Notes under the pieces: generated by a model
Seen by the model: only the letters and a program-made list of their open reading frames with translations
What the model was told of the DNA's origin: nothing
Databases searched by the model: none
Shown here: positions 17,639-27,173 of the stretch, piece after piece
Layout of the letters: every line of letters starts with the position of its first letter
Numbering within the stretch: the first letter of the stretch is position 1
Source: Zeimonas sp003577305
GTDB lineage: Bacteria > Pseudomonadota > Gammaproteobacteria > Burkholderiales > Burkholderiaceae_E
Direction: 5' to 3'
DNA: 64,000 bases
Assembly (NCBI GenBank): GCA_030263385.1
Contig: SZOX01000002.1
Span: 62,001-126,000, forward strand
Made by a program: the position numbers and the translations under genes

Positions 17639-18775
17639 CTATTGCGCCGCCGGAGGTGCCGCGAACACCGCCTTGAGCGCCGCCGTGCCGTGAACGACCA
17701 CCTGCGCGCCGGCCGCGATGCCGCTCACCGTGACCACGCTGTCGGCGCTGTGCACGACGCCGACCGGCACGCGCACGAAGCTGCCGGCCGCTTCCTGTAC
17801 GAACACGACCGTCGCCCCGCCCTCTTCGACCACCGCCATCGCAGGCAACCGAACCGTACCAGCGCCCGGCATCTCGACAGTCGCCACGACCGTCTGCCCG
17901 GGCCGCAGGATGCCGTTGGACGCGCGCACCTCGGCGCGCACCAGCACGGTCTGGGTCGCCGCGTCCACGCTCTGGCCGAGCGCGATCACGCGGCCCTCGA
18001 TCTCCCTGGCGTCGCGCGCCGCGCCGTCGCGGCCCGCCGCCGGCGACGCCTCGACCCGCACTGCGCGACCGGGCGCGAGTGCAGCCGCGTCGGTGGCCGG
18101 CGCCTGCATTTCGACCCACAACCGGTCGAGCGTCGCGATCCGGTACAGCGGCGCGGCCTGCTCGACGCGCTGCCCGAGCACCGCGTGCTGCTCGAGGACC
18201 ACCCCCGCGATCGGCGCGCGCAACACGATCTGGCCACTGCCTGCGCTCACGCCCGCCTGCTCGAGCGCGCGACGGCGCTCGATCTGCTGCGCCTGCGCCT
18301 GCCGCGCCTGCGCGCGTGCGGCGTCGAGCCGCGACTGCGCGATCAGCCCCTCGGCGAACAGTTGCTCGTCGCGCTCCAGGCTGCGGCGCGCGAGATCCAC
18401 CTGGCTGGTCGCCTGCGCGACGTCGCGCTGCAATTCACTCGCCTGTGCACTGCGAAGCACCGCCAGCGTCTGGCCAGCACGCACCGGATCGCCCACCGCA
18501 ACCTGCAGCGACTCGACCAGCCCCGGCAACGGTGCGGCCACCAGTCGCTGCCGCGCGACCGGCACGACGACCTGCGCCGGATAGCGCGCGAACGACGCCG
18601 CCTGCGCGCCGTCGACCGTCTGTATACGGATGCCCAGCGCCTCGATCTGTCGCGCAGTGAGCGTGCGACGCTCGTCGGTCTGCGCCTGGGCCGTCGCCGC
18701 GACGCCGGCAACGACGAACAGCAGGAAGGCAGCGGCCCTCGCGCTGCCGGTGCCTCGTGATTTCGAGCAGGTCAC
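17639..18775 (-). CDS. RND periplasmic adaptor (membrane fusion protein, CzcB-like)
   Basis: A 378-residue adaptor with a signal sequence (AAAFLLFVVAGVAATAQAQ), a lipoyl/barrel-sandwich domain (PLPGLVESLQVAVGDPV), a long coiled coil (about residues 100-170) and a C-terminal beta-barrel. The start is taken as GTG 18775, with GAGGA five bases upstream. It links the CzcA-type pump to the outer-membrane channel. No histidine-rich metal-binding N-terminus is present, unlike CzcB of Cupriavidus. It is the first gene of the four-gene operon and no two-component regulator is adjacent. Confidence 0.87.
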   Translation of the reverse strand: MTCSKSRGTGSARAAAFLLFVVAGVAATAQAQTDERRTLTARQIEALGIRIQTVDGAQAASFARYPAQVVVPVARQRLVAAPLPGLVESLQVAVGDPVRAGQTLAVLRSAQASELQRDVAQATSQVDLARRSLERDEQLFAEGLIAQSRLDAARAQARQAQAQQIERRRALEQAGVSAGSGQIVLRAPIAGVVLEQHAVLGQRVEQAAPLYRIATLDRLWVEMQAPATDAAALAPGRAVRVEASPAAGRDGAARDAREIEGRVIALGQSVDAATQTVLVRAEVRASNGILRPGQTVVATVEMPGAGTVRLPAMAVVEEGGATVVFVQEAAGSFVRVPVGVVHSADSVVTVSGIAAGAQVVVHGTAALKAVFAAPPAAQ

Positions 18776-18921
18776 TTCATTCCTCGCCTGATGATCGATC
18801 CGTCCGGCACTCGTCGCGAACGGGCTCGCGGCGAAGCTTCGCAGATCCTGGCTGAATCGAAGATGAATGCTGCGGTTCGCGGGAATGCCGCGCGCGGCGA
18901 CGGCGTGCATGTGCCCTCGCG

Positions 18922-20724
18922 TCATCTCTGCAGCACGTACATGCCCGGCGCGTCTTCGATCGGCCTGTAGCCTCTCTTCGCTGCACCCATCGCCTCCGGC
19001 GCCGCCACGCGCGCGGCACCCGAGTGCGCGGCCAGCCATTCGGTCCACTCGTTCCACCACGACCCATGTCTGGCTTCGGCGTTTCGTGTCCATTCGTCCG
19101 CGCCCAGGCAAAGATCGTCGCTGCGCTTGACGGCGACGCGGTAGCGGCGATTCGCCCTGCCTGGCTCGCTGACGATCCCGGCGTTGTGTCCGCCGCTGGT
19201 AAGCACGAAGGTGACGTCGCCGCCGACGAGATAGTGGACCTTGTAGACCGAGCGCCACGGGGCCACGTGATCGCGCTCGGTACCGACCGCGAACACCGGG
19301 GTGCGGATGTTCTGCAGCGCCGCGGGTCGCCCGTCGACGAGGAAACGGCCTGCGGCCAACTCGTTGTCGAGATAGAGCCTTTGCAGATACTCGGTGTGCA
19401 TCCGATACGGCATTCGCGTGGAGTCGGCGTTCCAGGCCATCAGGTCGATCATCGGCGCGCGCTCGCCCATCAGGTATTCGCGCACCCGGCGCGACCAGAC
19501 CAGGTCATTCGAGCGCAGCAGCTGGAAGGCGCCCGCCATCTGGTCGGCCGACAGATGGCCGCGGTTCCACATCATGCTCGCCAGGTAGTGCATCTGGCTG
19601 TGGTCGATGAACAGCGCGAGTTCCCCCGGCTCGGTGAAATCGGTCTGCGCGGCCAACAGCGTGATCGATGCCAGCCGATCGTCGCCCCGGCAGGCCATTG
19701 CGGCGGCAGCGATGGCCAGCAGCGTGCCGCCCAGGCAATAACCGGTCGCGTGCACCTTGCGGCCCGGCACGATCGCGCCGATCGCCTCGAGCGCAGCCAT
19801 GACGCCGAGCCGGCGATAGTCGTCCATGCCCAGATCCCGGTCTTCGGCGCCCGGGTTGCGCCAGGAGACGCAGAAGACGGTGTGCCCCTTGGCCACCAGG
19901 TAGCGGATCAGCGAGTTGTGCGGCGACAGGTCGAGGATGTAGTACTTCATGATCCAGGCCGGCACGATCAGCACCGGCTCGGCGTACACGGACTCCGTCG
20001 TCGGTGCGTACTGGATCAGTTCGATGAGATCGTTGCGGTACACGACCTTGCCGGGCGTCACTGCGACGTCCTTGCCGACGATGAAGTCTTCCGTCCCGAC
20101 CGGCAGGCGGTTCGTTGCCAGGCGGCCGACGTCTTCCATCCAGTTGCGCAGGCCGTTGACGAAATTCATGCCTCCGGCTTCGACGGTCTTGTCGATCACC
20201 TCGGGGTTGGTCAGCGGGTGATTCGAGGGCGAAAACACGTCGAGCACCTGGCGAGCGCCGAACGAAACCATGTCTTCGTGGTGCGGACTCACCCCCGGAA
20301 CCGCGTGCGTGACGTTGTGCCACCACTGCTGTTGAAGCAGGAAGGCCTGCGCCCAGAAAGCGAAGGGCTGTCTCTGCCACGCGTCGCCCGTGAATCGATA
20401 GTCGCCTGGCAGCGGTTCGATGCAGGCCGGCGTTTCGCGATCGGCGGCAACCGCCAGGGCGTGCGTGAGCAATCGCGCAGCCTTTTCGCCGGCCTTGGTG
20501 GCCAGTTCCAGCTGCTTGCCCGGCGCGATCGCCAGGTGCATCGACCAGTCGAACAGGGCCAGCGCGAGGGCGGCCGGCGACATGCCGCCACTCCCTCGGG
20601 CGCGTTGCGCCGTCCACATCCGGTCGAGCGCCCGGAAGCCCTCCTGCGTCTGCCTCGTGCCGGCGGGCACGGGCGGAATCGCCGCGGACTCGGCCGGGAG
20701 GTTCTGTCGGTGCGGTCGATTCAT
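18922..20724 (-). CDS. phaC: Class I-type polyhydroxyalkanoate synthase
   Basis: A 600-residue synthase that polymerises hydroxyacyl-CoA into storage polyester. The catalytic triad is visible: the lipase-like box GYCLGG with the nucleophilic cysteine, aspartate in ERDHVAPW, and histidine in SGGHNAGIV. The N-terminal PhaC domain (WWHNVTH, VFSPSNHPLTNPEVI) is intact. AAGGAG eight bases before the ATG marks the start. It lies 16 bases downstream of the lpxR-like gene, so it is probably the last gene of the TetR-controlled efflux operon, an unusual setting for a PHA synthase. PhaB is encoded divergently at the other end of this operon. Confidence 0.92.
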   Translation of the reverse strand: MNRPHRQNLPAESAAIPPVPAGTRQTQEGFRALDRMWTAQRARGSGGMSPAALALALFDWSMHLAIAPGKQLELATKAGEKAARLLTHALAVAADRETPACIEPLPGDYRFTGDAWQRQPFAFWAQAFLLQQQWWHNVTHAVPGVSPHHEDMVSFGARQVLDVFSPSNHPLTNPEVIDKTVEAGGMNFVNGLRNWMEDVGRLATNRLPVGTEDFIVGKDVAVTPGKVVYRNDLIELIQYAPTTESVYAEPVLIVPAWIMKYYILDLSPHNSLIRYLVAKGHTVFCVSWRNPGAEDRDLGMDDYRRLGVMAALEAIGAIVPGRKVHATGYCLGGTLLAIAAAAMACRGDDRLASITLLAAQTDFTEPGELALFIDHSQMHYLASMMWNRGHLSADQMAGAFQLLRSNDLVWSRRVREYLMGERAPMIDLMAWNADSTRMPYRMHTEYLQRLYLDNELAAGRFLVDGRPAALQNIRTPVFAVGTERDHVAPWRSVYKVHYLVGGDVTFVLTSGGHNAGIVSEPGRANRRYRVAVKRSDDLCLGADEWTRNAEARHGSWWNEWTEWLAAHSGAARVAAPEAMGAAKRGYRPIEDAPGMYVLQR

Positions 20725-20740
20725 TCGGGTGGCTCCTTCG

Positions 20741-21934
20741 TCAGAATTCCAGGCTCAATGCGATCGATCCGAACGCATGGCGGCCGGCCTGTTCGTCGAA
20801 CTCGCGCGTGCGCCAGACGCGCATCAGTGCCACCCGGATTCCGTGGCCCGCAACCAGCCATTGGCTGCTGACGCCGATCGCCGCCTGCGCGACCCAGGGG
20901 CGGCGACTCACGTGGTGGCTGTGGCGCAGCAGGTTGCCGTCGAGCGAGAAATCCCAGGCAACCGCCTTCGCTTCCAGATTCGCGAAAACGTGCGCGCCGG
21001 GCCGCGGGGCCAGCGCGGATTGCGGTCGTATCGTGCGCAGCGCCGAGGCGGTCGATGGCGGCCGGTTCTCGGATCCCGGGCGGATCGGATAGCTGCCGAA
21101 ATCGTTCGGCAGGTTCCAGCCCGCCCGCAACTCGATACCGGCACTGGCAGCAGTCTCGATGTTGCCCAGGCGCAAGGCATGGCTTCCGATCACGTCACCA
21201 CCCCATCCGGGCTGGATGGCGCCTTCGGACCACGGCTTGAACTTGCGCTCCATCGCGAGCTGGAATGCCGGTTCGTTGCGCAACTGATGATCCCAGCCAC
21301 GGAAGCGCTCGATGCCGCGCACGCGATGCACCAGGTTCTGCGACTGCTCGGCCAGTGACCATGGGCCGATCACGCCCAGGGTCAACTCCCGTGTATCCAG
21401 CATCTCGTGAACGGCACCCTGCGGGTGCACGCGCCGGTTCCACGCCATACCCAGGTACGTCAGCCCGGCATAGGGGCGATCGTTGCGGATCAGATCGGCG
21501 CGGGTCTTGTCTTCGGGTGTGTACATCGCCTGGCCGACCCGCATGACGACGTTTTGCGAGGCAGACGCGGCACCGGCATTGCTCCAGAATCCGGGATTCG
21601 CCCAGCCGATGAAGCGGGTGTAAAGGCCGAGCGGTCCGGGCAGGCACTCCGGGCGCAGCCTGCCGCTCATGTCGCGCGAGACCAGGGCGAGCGCCACGCC
21701 GTTCGTGTAGTTGCGGTCGGTGCCGGCGAACAGGTCGTTCTCCAGGCGCACGGTGCCGCCGCGCCAGCGTACGGTCTGCCCGGGCGCGCACGCTTCCTGT
21801 CCGATCGGCGGCGCGGCGGACGCATGACCGGCGGCCGAGGCAAGCGCCGGGCAGGTCAGCAGCAAGGCGCGAACGCAACGTGCCGTCTTCCATCGGCAGG
21901 TGCGTCTGCCCGGATGGCGATGGCGCCGGCGCAT
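20741..21934 (-). CDS. LpxR-like outer-membrane lipid A deacylase (DUF2219)
   Basis: A 397-residue protein with an N-terminal signal sequence (RALLLTCPALASAAGHASA) and an outer-membrane beta-barrel ending in a phenylalanine (SLEF), as expected for Bam-dependent insertion. Family motifs include RLENDLFAGTDRNYTNG (the asparagine/aspartate pair of the LpxR active site), NDRPYAG and GWDHQLRNEP. LpxR removes the 3'-acyloxyacyl group of lipid A; the activity here is inferred from family. Its ATG shares one base with the stop of the metallohydrolase gene (TGATG). The exact start is a little uncertain because the leader is arginine-rich. Confidence 0.85.
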   Translation of the reverse strand: MRRRHRHPGRRTCRWKTARCVRALLLTCPALASAAGHASAAPPIGQEACAPGQTVRWRGGTVRLENDLFAGTDRNYTNGVALALVSRDMSGRLRPECLPGPLGLYTRFIGWANPGFWSNAGAASASQNVVMRVGQAMYTPEDKTRADLIRNDRPYAGLTYLGMAWNRRVHPQGAVHEMLDTRELTLGVIGPWSLAEQSQNLVHRVRGIERFRGWDHQLRNEPAFQLAMERKFKPWSEGAIQPGWGGDVIGSHALRLGNIETAASAGIELRAGWNLPNDFGSYPIRPGSENRPPSTASALRTIRPQSALAPRPGAHVFANLEAKAVAWDFSLDGNLLRHSHHVSRRPWVAQAAIGVSSQWLVAGHGIRVALMRVWRTREFDEQAGRHAFGSIALSLEF

Positions 21935-23340
21935 CACGACGGGGCGCCTTCCGGCCACTGTTCCGTCTGACCGTGCACGGGCACCGTTACCTGCCAGCCG
22001 GGCATTTCGCGCAACGCATCGGCCAATGCTTGCGCTGCCAGCGGCTCTCCGTGCACCACGAAGGTTCGGGCGGGCGGCTTGCGAAAGGCGCCCGCCCACC
22101 TCAACAGTGCAGCCCGGTCGGCATGCGCCGACAAGCCATCGACGCTGTGGATTTCGGCGCGCACCGGGATGTCCTCTCCGAACATGCGCACCTGTTTCGC
22201 GCCTTCGACGAGGCGCCGGCCGAGCGTGCCCTGCGCCTGGAAGCCCGGAATCAGCACGCTGCACTCGCGTCGTGGAAGGTTGTGGCGCAGGTGGTGCCGA
22301 ATGCGTCCCGCATCGCACATGCCGCTGGCCGAAATGATGATCACCCCCGAGCGGATCCGGTTGAGCGCCATCGACTCCTCCACGCTCTCGGTGAAATGCA
22401 GGTACGGCAGGTTCTCGCCGCGTGCGTGCCAGCGCGCGAGGTCCCTGGCCTGCTCATCGAACAACTCCATGTGCTTGCGGGTGATGCGCGTGGCTTCCGT
22501 GGCCATCGGAGAGTCGACGAACACCATCGGATGCCGAAGCCGCCCTTCGTACGCAAGGCGATGAAGGTGGTAGAGCACTTGCTGGGTACGGCCGACCGCG
22601 AACGCCGGCATGATGACGTTGCCTCCACGCTCGAACAGGGTTCGCTCGACGATGCCGATCATCTCGTCTTCGGTGGCGGACAGGTCCTGGTGCAGGCGGT
22701 TGCCGTAGGTCGATTCGACGACGAGAACGTCGGCCTCTTCGATCGGCGTCGGATCGCGCAGGATCGGACGCCCGGGCTGGCCCAGATCGCCGCTGAACAC
22801 CAGCTTCGTGGTGCGGCCATGTTCGGTCACCGAGACTTCGACGATGGCCGAACCGAGGATGTGCCCGGCGTCGCGAAAGCGGCAGCGCGCGCCGGCGCCC
22901 GGCGCGAATTCCCGGTCGTAGTCCACGCTGCGCGCCTGCCCGAGACACTCGCGGGCATCCTGCAGCGTGTACAGAGGAGCCGGCGCGTTCTTGCCCCGCG
23001 ATCGACCGGCTTCGCGCCTGGCGTCGCTCTCCTGGATGTGGGCGCTGTCGGGCAGCATCACGCCGAGCAGGTCCACGGTGGCCCCGGTCGCGTAGATCGG
23101 ACCCTTGAAACCCGCGCGCGTGAGCCTGGGCAGCAGGCCGCTGTGGTCGATGTGCGCATGGCTGAGCAGGACGAAGTCGATGGACGCCGGATCGAAGGCA
23201 AAGGCCGCGCGGTTGCGCGCGGGCGCCTCGCGCCCGCCCTGGACCATGCCGCAGTCGACCAGGAACCTGGTGTCAGCGGTCTCCACCAGAAAGCACGAAC
23301 CGGTGACTTCCCGGGCTGCGCCGAGAAAAGAGAGCTTCAT
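21934..23340 (-). CDS. Beta-CASP metallo-beta-lactamase fold hydrolase
   Basis: A 468-residue protein of the CPSF/Ysh1-like bacterial family (RNA-specific MBL proteins). Metal motifs are SHAHIDH, GHILGSA and SGDLGQPG; the beta-CASP part contains ESTYGN, ISASGMCDAGR and a C-terminal VHGEP. Such enzymes are endo- or exoribonucleases in archaea and eukaryotes; in bacteria the role of this branch is poorly known. Coordinates overlap both neighbours (ATGA with the NodT gene, TGATG with the LpxR-like gene), so it is translated within the efflux operon. Confidence 0.88.
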   Translation of the reverse strand: MKLSFLGAAREVTGSCFLVETADTRFLVDCGMVQGGREAPARNRAAFAFDPASIDFVLLSHAHIDHSGLLPRLTRAGFKGPIYATGATVDLLGVMLPDSAHIQESDARREAGRSRGKNAPAPLYTLQDARECLGQARSVDYDREFAPGAGARCRFRDAGHILGSAIVEVSVTEHGRTTKLVFSGDLGQPGRPILRDPTPIEEADVLVVESTYGNRLHQDLSATEDEMIGIVERTLFERGGNVIMPAFAVGRTQQVLYHLHRLAYEGRLRHPMVFVDSPMATEATRITRKHMELFDEQARDLARWHARGENLPYLHFTESVEESMALNRIRSGVIIISASGMCDAGRIRHHLRHNLPRRECSVLIPGFQAQGTLGRRLVEGAKQVRMFGEDIPVRAEIHSVDGLSAHADRAALLRWAGAFRKPPARTFVVHGEPLAAQALADALREMPGWQVTVPVHGQTEQWPEGAPS

Positions 23341-24872
23341 CGGTCGATCGCTCCGCTTTGCGCCACGAACCCGTGGCTGGGCCCGGAAGAGGTCGCGGCA
23401 GGTGCCTCCCAGCCGCCGCCGAGCGCCTTGTACAGCGCCACCAGTTGCACCGCCGCAGTCGTATGCGCACGTATGCTCGAGCTCTCCGCCTCGTGCAGAA
23501 GACGCTCCGCTGCCAGCAGTTCGACCAGCGCGATGTCGCCTGCCGCATACCGCGCCCGCGCGTGTTCGTGGCTGCGGCGATTGGCATCCAGTGCGACGGC
23601 ACGCCGCAGCAGCGTGTCCAGGCCGGCGTGATAGTCGCCCAGCGCCCGCTCCGCGTCGCCCAGCGCAGCGAGCACGGCCTGCACGTACGCCAGTGCGGCC
23701 TGGCGCTCGGCCGCCTCTCGGGCGCGGATCTCGGCACGAACGCGGCCGCCGTCGAACAGCCGCCACGAAACCAGCGGCATGATGGAGAAGCGGGTGCTGG
23801 CCGAGTCGAACCATCTGCCGGTGTCGAGCGCCTGGAAGCCGCCGCCCACGCCGATCGACAGCTTCGGGAACAGTTCGGCCGTGGCAACGCCGATGTCGGC
23901 CGTGGTGGCCGCCAGGCGCCGTTCGGCAGCCAGGACATCGGGCCGACGACGCAGCACCTCGACGCGCTCGCCGACCGGCAGCGCTCTGAGGGTGATCGAC
24001 TCCGGCACGGTCTCGAGCAGCGACAGTTCGCGCTCGGGCGGCTCACCCAGCAGCACGCCGAGGCCCAGCACTGCGGCGCGCTGGCGCGCCTGGATGTCCG
24101 GCACCGCAGCACTGGCTGCGGCCCATTGGCCGTAGGCTGCGTCCACGTCCGCGACGGAGGCATCGCCCGCCTCCAGGCGCTTGCGAACCAGCTCGAGCGT
24201 CTGCTGCAGCGTGACCAGCATCGCCTGCTGCGCCCGCAACTCGTACGCGGTGCCGACCGCGGTGAACCATGCCCGTGCCACTTCGGCGACGATGCGCATG
24301 CGCACGCCCTGCGCATCGGCTTCGGTTGCCTGGACCCTGGCGTCGGCGCTTTCCAGCGCTCGCCGGTTGGCACCGAAGAGATCGATTTCCCAGGCTGCGT
24401 CGAAGCCGGCGTCGTAGATCGTCTGGGTTGCATCCAGGCCGGGAATCGTGCCGATCGGCAAGGGGCCGTTTTCACTCTGGCGCCGCCGGTTGACGCTGGC
24501 ACCGGTCGTTGCGACCGGCGCCTGCTCCCCGGCTACCCGGTCGCGCAGCGCACGCGCCTCGTCGATGCGTGCCGCGGCCTGCCGCAGGTCCAGGTTCTGC
24601 GCCAGCGCGGTGTCGATCAGGCGTTCGAGCACCGGATCGCCCAGCGTCGACCACCAGCGCGCCAGGTCTGTCGGAGCGGCCGCGACCACGACCGGCTGGC
24701 TCCAGTCGCCGTCCGACGCGACGGGTGGCGGCGCGTGATAGTCCGGGCCGACTGCCGCGCAGGCGCCCAGCAACGCGCTGCCGAGCACGAGCAGGGCGGG
24801 AGACAGTCGTCGGCGTGCCCGCACGCGCGGCGCTTGCGCCGGAATGGCTTCGATGCGATCGGTGCTCGTCAT
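23337..24872 (-). CDS. NodT-family outer-membrane efflux lipoprotein
   Basis: A 511-residue TolC-superfamily channel with lipobox LLGAC near residue 38 and the NodT-family start VGPDYHAPPP. Two repeated helical-hairpin halves follow (LARWWSTLGDPVLERLIDTAL and RRPDVLAAERRLAA). It would give the ABC efflux pump encoded upstream an outer-membrane exit, making a tripartite HlyD/ABC-2/NodT system. Its start overlaps the permease stop by four bases. Confidence 0.9.
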   Translation of the reverse strand: MTSTDRIEAIPAQAPRVRARRRLSPALLVLGSALLGACAAVGPDYHAPPPVASDGDWSQPVVVAAAPTDLARWWSTLGDPVLERLIDTALAQNLDLRQAAARIDEARALRDRVAGEQAPVATTGASVNRRRQSENGPLPIGTIPGLDATQTIYDAGFDAAWEIDLFGANRRALESADARVQATEADAQGVRMRIVAEVARAWFTAVGTAYELRAQQAMLVTLQQTLELVRKRLEAGDASVADVDAAYGQWAAASAAVPDIQARQRAAVLGLGVLLGEPPERELSLLETVPESITLRALPVGERVEVLRRRPDVLAAERRLAATTADIGVATAELFPKLSIGVGGGFQALDTGRWFDSASTRFSIMPLVSWRLFDGGRVRAEIRAREAAERQAALAYVQAVLAALGDAERALGDYHAGLDTLLRRAVALDANRRSHEHARARYAAGDIALVELLAAERLLHEAESSSIRAHTTAAVQLVALYKALGGGWEAPAATSSGPSHGFVAQSGAIDR

Positions 24873-25993
24873 TGCAGGCGTCCTCGGACGAATACGGTGG
24901 CCATCGTGAGCGTCACCAGGGCAATCACCGCCAGCGGCCAGAGGCTGGCCAGGATGTCGCTCGGCGGCAGTGCCTTGAGGAAACTGCCTTCCACGATGAT
25001 CAGGAAGTGCGTGAGCGGGATCGCCTGGGCCAGCCACTGCAGCAGCGTCGGCATGTTTTCCACCGGGGTTGCGAAGCCGGACATCAGCACGGCCGGCACG
25101 CCGATGGCGAATGCGCCGAGGATGGCCTGCTGCTGGGTCGCGCTAACCGCGGAAATCATCAGGCCGATACCCACGACAGACAGGATGAACAGCATCAGGC
25201 TGAACAGGAGCAACCAGAACGAGCCACTGAAGGGAATCCGGAACAGCACGATCGCCGCGGCGATCATCAGCAGGCCGAGCACGGTGCCGATCGCAAGCGC
25301 CGGCAGCGACTTGGAAATGATGATTTCCGGCGTGGAGGTGGGGGAAACGAGCAACTGGTCGAAGGTGCCCAGCTCACGTTCACGGGCGATCGACAGCGAC
25401 GTGATCAGGAGCGCGCTGAAGAGCGCCAGGATGCCGGTCAGGCCGGGGACGATGAACCAGCGGTAGGTCAGGTTCGGATTGAACCAGTTGCGTACCACGA
25501 CCGGCGCAGCCATTGCGGTGTCGGGCGTGACCTCGGCGCCGACGTCGGCCGCAATGGCGGACAGATAACCGACGGCAATCTGGCCGGAATTGCTGCGCCG
25601 GCCATCGACGAGTACCTGAACCCGGCCGGTTCCGCCCGCGGCAATGGTGCGGGAGAAGTCTGCGGGAATGTCGAGCGCGGCGATCACCCGGCCGCGATCG
25701 ATCAGGTCACGCAGCGCCCGATTGCTGTCGACGCGACGCAGCTTCGTGATGAACTCGGCGCTGTCGAGCCGTTGAATCAGTTCGTGCGACCAGCGGCCGG
25801 AGTCCTGGTTGCGCACGGCGACATCGACATTGCGCACTTCCAGGGTCGCGGCGAAGGCGAAGACCAGCAGTTGCAGCAGCGGCGGCACGAAGACCACCAT
25901 CCGGCTGCGCGGGTCGCGCAGGATGCTGAGCACTTCCTTGACGAACTGCGCGCGCAGGCGAGGGATGGCGAAGTAGCTGGAGCGTGTCGACAC
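24869..25993 (-). CDS. ABC-2 type efflux permease (second of pair)
   Basis: A 374-residue ABC-2 permease of the YhhJ/YbhR type: one N-terminal helix, a periplasmic domain of about 140 residues, then five hydrophobic helices ending at residue 370. The conserved ERELGTFDQLLVSPTS segment after the second helix is the family coupling motif. The start is GTG 25993 with GGAGG eight bases upstream, three bases after the stop of the first permease. The pair likely forms a heterodimer. Confidence 0.9.
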   Translation of the reverse strand: MSTRSSYFAIPRLRAQFVKEVLSILRDPRSRMVVFVPPLLQLLVFAFAATLEVRNVDVAVRNQDSGRWSHELIQRLDSAEFITKLRRVDSNRALRDLIDRGRVIAALDIPADFSRTIAAGGTGRVQVLVDGRRSNSGQIAVGYLSAIAADVGAEVTPDTAMAAPVVVRNWFNPNLTYRWFIVPGLTGILALFSALLITSLSIARERELGTFDQLLVSPTSTPEIIISKSLPALAIGTVLGLLMIAAAIVLFRIPFSGSFWLLLFSLMLFILSVVGIGLMISAVSATQQQAILGAFAIGVPAVLMSGFATPVENMPTLLQWLAQAIPLTHFLIIVEGSFLKALPPSDILASLWPLAVIALVTLTMATVFVRGRLQ

Positions 25994-25996
25994 GGG

Positions 25997-27163
25997 TCAC
26001 GCCTCCAGGTTCTTGCGCGTCGCGCGCTTGGCTGCCACGAAGAAGAACACGCCGATGGCCGCCATGGCGGCGAGATCAGGAAGAAATACCGCCCAGATGT
26101 CGCCGGCCAGAAACACCGTCTTCAGCGACGAGACGAAATAGCGCGCCGGGATCACCCAGGTGAGAACCCGGATCGGCGCAGGCATCGCATCGATCTCGAA
26201 CAGGAAGCCCGACAGGATGAACGCGGGCAGGAACCCGGAGAAGAGGGCGATCTGCGAGGCGAGGAACTGGTTGCGCGCGAGCGACGAAATCAGCAGCCCC
26301 TGGCCCAGTGCGGGCACCATGAACATCGCGGAAAGCGCGAGCAGCGCCGGCAGCGAACCGCGAAGCGGCACGCCGAACACGACGATCGAGAGCGCCGCCG
26401 CCCCCAGCGTGGACAACATGCCGAGCACGAAGTACGGCAGCAGTTTGCCGACCAGGATTTCGACGACCGAGGCGGGCGTCGACAGCACTGCCTCCATGGT
26501 GCCGCGTTCCCATTCGCGCGCCACCACCAGCGCGGTGAGCATGGTGCCGATGATGGTCATGACGATGGCGATCGCGCCAGGCACCAGCGACCGGCGGCTC
26601 TCGAGTTCGGCATTGAACCAGTAGCGCGGCTCCAGCGCCACGGCCGCCGACGGTGCCTCGGTGCCCAGCCCGGCACGCCAGGTCTGCACCACGCCCTGGC
26701 TGTAGTTGGCGACGAAATTGGCGGTATTGGGTTGCGAGCCATCGGTGACGACCTGCACCAGCGGTTCGCCGCCACGCTCGGCCAGGCGACGTTCGAAGTC
26801 TTGCGGAATCACGACGAAGCCGCGCAGCGCACCCGAGACGACCTGCTCGGCGACCTCGCGCCGGTCACGCGCGAAAGTGACGTCCAGGTAACGCGTGCCG
26901 GCAAAGGCAGCGGCCAGCGCCTGTGCCGAGGCGCCTCGCGATTCGAGCACCACCCCTATGCGTACCTGGCGCGCATCCAGCGAGACGGCATAGGCGAACA
27001 TGAACAGCAGCACGACCGGCAGCACGAAGGCGATCAGCAACGTGGACGGGTCGCGCAATGCCTGGAGGCTTTCCTTGTGGACCAGTGCGAGCAGACGTTT
27101 CGCATCGAAGCGGCGCATGTCCGGGGCCAATGCACGATCGGTGCGATGGGAAGGGCTGCTCAT
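25997..27163 (-). CDS. ABC-2 type efflux permease (first of pair)
   Basis: A 388-residue permease with the same architecture as its downstream neighbour, an extracytoplasmic domain between helices 1 and 2 and the motif EWERGTMEAVLSTPAS. Related to YhhJ/YbhS. With the fused ATPase and HlyD-type adaptor it would export drugs, lipids or other hydrophobic compounds; the substrate is unknown. It starts 10 bases after the ATPase stop. Confidence 0.9.
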   Translation of the reverse strand: MSSPSHRTDRALAPDMRRFDAKRLLALVHKESLQALRDPSTLLIAFVLPVVLLFMFAYAVSLDARQVRIGVVLESRGASAQALAAAFAGTRYLDVTFARDRREVAEQVVSGALRGFVVIPQDFERRLAERGGEPLVQVVTDGSQPNTANFVANYSQGVVQTWRAGLGTEAPSAAVALEPRYWFNAELESRRSLVPGAIAIVMTIIGTMLTALVVAREWERGTMEAVLSTPASVVEILVGKLLPYFVLGMLSTLGAAALSIVVFGVPLRGSLPALLALSAMFMVPALGQGLLISSLARNQFLASQIALFSGFLPAFILSGFLFEIDAMPAPIRVLTWVIPARYFVSSLKTVFLAGDIWAVFLPDLAAMAAIGVFFFVAAKRATRKNLEA

Positions 27164-27173
27164 GCCGGGCGCC

